From NCBI GenBank assembly GCA_030614035.1, contig JAUWKW010000063.1, positions 1 through 7,580 on the forward strand: 7,580 bases of DNA. The letters run 5' to 3'. Source of the stretch: Chromatiales bacterium. Lineage in GTDB: Bacteria > Pseudomonadota > Gammaproteobacteria > Steroidobacterales > GCA-2729495. The notes under the pieces were generated by a model. The model did no database searches, had not been told where the DNA came from, and saw only the letters and a program-made list of their open reading frames with translations. The position numbers and the translations under genes were made by a program. Of this stretch, positions 6,478-7,580 are shown in pieces; positions within the stretch are counted from its first letter, which is position 1; each line of letters starts with the position of its first letter.

Positions 6478-7155
6478 ATGGATCCGAGCCAGATCAAGTC
6501 TGACACCAAAGGAATTCTCGAGCCGTTGTTCCCCGACGGCGTCCGGAGCGTGTTCTCCGAATCTGCGCCAGCGAATGTGGATCGATATCCGGAAGAGGAG
6601 CGTTTTACTGGGAAAATGGTGGAACGTCGGCTCCAGGAATTCCAGCATGGGCGTTTGTGCGCGCGGCTAGCACTGTCGATGCTCGGGCACCCACCGGGCC
6701 CGATCGGTCGCGGCAAGCACCGCGAGCCGTTATGGCCGGCCGGCTGCATCGGTAGCATCTCGCACGCCGGCAGCCATGCCGCGGCCGCCGTGGCTGCAAC
6801 CGACCTCTTTCTGGGTCTGGGGCGGGAGATGGAGTTTGCGGATCCCATCGAGGACTCTCTGATCGCATCCATTTGTCGAACGGAGGAGATCGACCGTCTC
6901 GACGACCGTGCAGACATAGGTTGCCGAGCAAAGCTGCTCTTCAGCATCAAGGAAAGCATTTACAAGTGCCTGTGGCCACTGATTCGCGAATTCGTCGATT
7001 TCACGGAGATCGAAGTGCGGCTGGTCGATGATTCGAACCAATACGAGGCAATCGCCCACACGGCGAAGTGCGACGCGGCGCCGGTTGATCGTCTTAGCGG
7101 CCGGTACCGACGGTACGGAAAATTGATTCTCGCCAGCGCGTATATTGCGAAATAA
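6478..7155 (+). CDS. EntD-type 4'-phosphopantetheinyl transferase
   Basis: A 225-residue cytoplasmic enzyme predicted to move the phosphopantetheine arm of CoA onto a serine of carrier proteins (fatty acid, polyketide or non-ribosomal peptide synthesis). Family blocks: RRLQEFQHGRLCARLAL (50-66), GKHREPLWPAG (79-89), SISHAGSHAAAAVA (93-106), GREMEF (115-120) and FSIKESIYK (155-163). Length fits the EntD/Sfp superfamily. The metal motif normally reads G-x-D-x-E; here the Asp is Glu (E117, E119), while the KES glutamate E159 is kept. The ATG at 6478 is the only usual start codon after the upstream in-frame stop; a GGAG lies 17 nt before it, too far to be a good ribosome site. TTGGCA (6443-6448) and CAAACT (6466-6471) at 17-bp spacing might make a leaderless transcript, but the -10 is poor. 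It ends in tandem stops TAA TAG. No carrier protein gene is nearby, so the target is unknown. Confidence 0.87.
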   Translation: MDPSQIKSDTKGILEPLFPDGVRSVFSESAPANVDRYPEEERFTGKMVERRLQEFQHGRLCARLALSMLGHPPGPIGRGKHREPLWPAGCIGSISHAGSHAAAAVAATDLFLGLGREMEFADPIEDSLIASICRTEEIDRLDDRADIGCRAKLLFSIKESIYKCLWPLIREFVDFTEIEVRLVDDSNQYEAIAHTAKCDAAPVDRLSGRYRRYGKLILASAYIAK

Positions 7156-7190
7156 TAGCCTGCGACCCGGCTTGTTCGGTCATAGAACTT

Positions 7191-7219
7191 TTGCCCGACC
7201 GGATTTCTGCGTGTACGAT
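7191..7219 (+). promoter_or_regulatory. Candidate tRNA-Val promoter
   Basis: TTGCCC (7191-7196) and TACGAT (7214-7219) lie 17 bp apart, each matching 4 of 6 consensus bases. The start would fall near 7226, giving a 5' leader of about 57 nt before tRNA-Val. The 127-bp gap between the transferase gene and the tRNA holds nothing else I can support; a short GACC/GGTC repeat at about 7165-7182 is too weak to call a terminator. Confidence 0.4.
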
Positions 7220-7282
7220 GATGCCCATCGGTCGCTCCCGGACATCCATGTCCTCCGCGACACTAGTGCATCCGTGCACGTC

Positions 7283-7357
7283 GGGCGATTAGCTCAGTGG
7301 GAGAGCGCTGCCTTCACACGGCAGAGGTCGCAGGTTCGAACCCCGCATCGCCCACCA
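7283..7357 (+). tRNA. tRNA-Val (anticodon CAC)
   Basis: A 75-nt gene with a perfect acceptor stem GGGCGAT/ATCGCCC, discriminator A and encoded CCA. The anticodon stem CTGCC/GGCAG encloses the loop TTCACAC with anticodon CAC, reading GUG. The D-arm and the T-loop TTCGAAC are normal. The T-stem is GCAGG against CCCGC, which leaves an A-C mismatch at the third pair (51-63). It is in line with the transferase gene and converges with the UDP-glucose dehydrogenase gene. Confidence 0.95.
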
Positions 7358-7374
7358 GTTCTGGAGCGTTGGTA

Positions 7375-7399
7375 CGATTGGCGGCGCTGCCGCCCATCG
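7375..7399. terminator. Hairpin between convergent tRNA-Val and ugd, possible bidirectional terminator
   Basis: GGCGGC (7380-7385) and GCCGCC (7389-7394) pair around a 3-base loop. After a T-C mismatch the stem continues with CGAT (7375-7378) against ATCG (7396-7399), giving 10 paired positions. It abuts the ugd stop codon at 7402-7400 and lies 17 bp after tRNA-Val, a natural place for a shared terminator. Neither side has a clear T-run, so intrinsic termination is uncertain. Confidence 0.5.
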
Positions 7400-7579
7400 T
7401 TACTGGCCCTGGCCGCCGCGACCAATACCGTAGTACACGATGCCATATTCCCGGACGAAATCAGGATCGTACAGATTACGTCCGTCGAAAATGACTGGGT
7501 CGCTAAGTCGCTCGCGTATCGTGTCGAAATCCGGACTACGAAACTCGTTCCATTCGGTAACGATGACCAGTGCATCGGC
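7400..7579 (-). CDS. ugd: UDP-glucose 6-dehydrogenase, C-terminal 59 residues (gene enters from the right edge)
   Basis: The frame on the minus strand begins beyond the right edge and ends with TAA at 7402-7400. The visible residues begin [14 protein letters not shown], followed by FDGRNLYDP and YYGIGRG, the C-terminal NAD/UDP-binding blocks of UDP-glucose/GDP-mannose dehydrogenases and specifically like UDP-glucose 6-dehydrogenase. That enzyme oxidises UDP-glucose to UDP-glucuronate with two NAD+, a precursor for capsule, exopolysaccharide or lipid A modification. The protein ends with a short RGGQGQ tail. Only this fragment can be judged, so a close relative using another nucleotide sugar is possible but less likely. 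Confidence 0.9.
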   Translation of the reverse strand, partial: ADALVIVTEWNEFRSPDFDTIRERLSDPVIFDGRNLYDPDFVREYGIVYYGIGRGGQGQ

Positions 7580-7580
7580 G

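Noticed and set aside
6403..6645. Repeated GGAATTC hexamer-like strings
   Set aside because: They are short restriction-site-like matches without shared flanks, so not evidence of a repeat family.
6384..6959. Minus-strand 191-codon open frame opposite the phosphopantetheinyl transferase
   Set aside because: It is rich in Arg and Ser with no motif, typical of an antisense frame in GC-rich DNA.
7196..7234. Inverted repeat CGACCG/CGGTCG upstream of tRNA-Val
   Set aside because: The arms are only 6 bp with a 27-base gap, which is expected by chance in this composition.

Overview
The window looks like a chromosomal segment of a Gram-negative proteobacterium, most likely a gammaproteobacterium. 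This rests on a GltX very close to my recollection of the E. coli enzyme, CCA-encoding tRNA genes of E. coli type, a sigma-70 style tRNA promoter, and a two-component pair of the exosortase (XrtA/PEP-CTERM) class found in exopolysaccharide-producing proteobacteria. Genus cannot be named from this sequence. Coding density is high and no mobile element or CRISPR array is visible.

Left part (1-4422), all minus strand and read right to left: prsK, a membrane sensor histidine kinase, then after about 150 bp prsR, a sigma-54-dependent response regulator, then after 32 bp an N-formylglutamate amidohydrolase family gene running off the left edge. PrsK and PrsR are a cognate pair known from genomes that carry exosortase A, PEP-CTERM proteins and an exopolysaccharide cluster; none of those effector genes is inside this window. 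The hydrolase sits where it could be co-transcribed with prsR.

Middle part (4423-6373), also minus strand: gltX (glutamyl-tRNA synthetase), then a separate tRNA unit of tRNA-Ala(GGC) and tRNA-Glu(UUC) with a near-consensus promoter carrying a GC-rich discriminator, then a 218 bp spacer with nested inverted repeats ahead of prsK.

Right part (6374-7580): a 4'-phosphopantetheinyl transferase of the EntD type diverges from gltX on the plus strand. It is followed by tRNA-Val(CAC), also plus strand. The last 59 codons of a UDP-glucose 6-dehydrogenase (minus strand) converge on the tRNA. That enzyme makes UDP-glucuronate for surface polysaccharides, which fits an exopolysaccharide-producing lifestyle but does not prove a link to PrsK/PrsR.

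No stretch longer than 300 bases lacks a gene. I found no clearly undescribed system. The points most worth checking are the prsK-prsR-amidohydrolase linkage, the palindromic spacer at 4563-4635, an Asp-to-Glu change in the metal motif of the phosphopantetheinyl transferase, an A-C mismatch in the tRNA-Val T-stem, and a changed zinc-ligand position in GltX.
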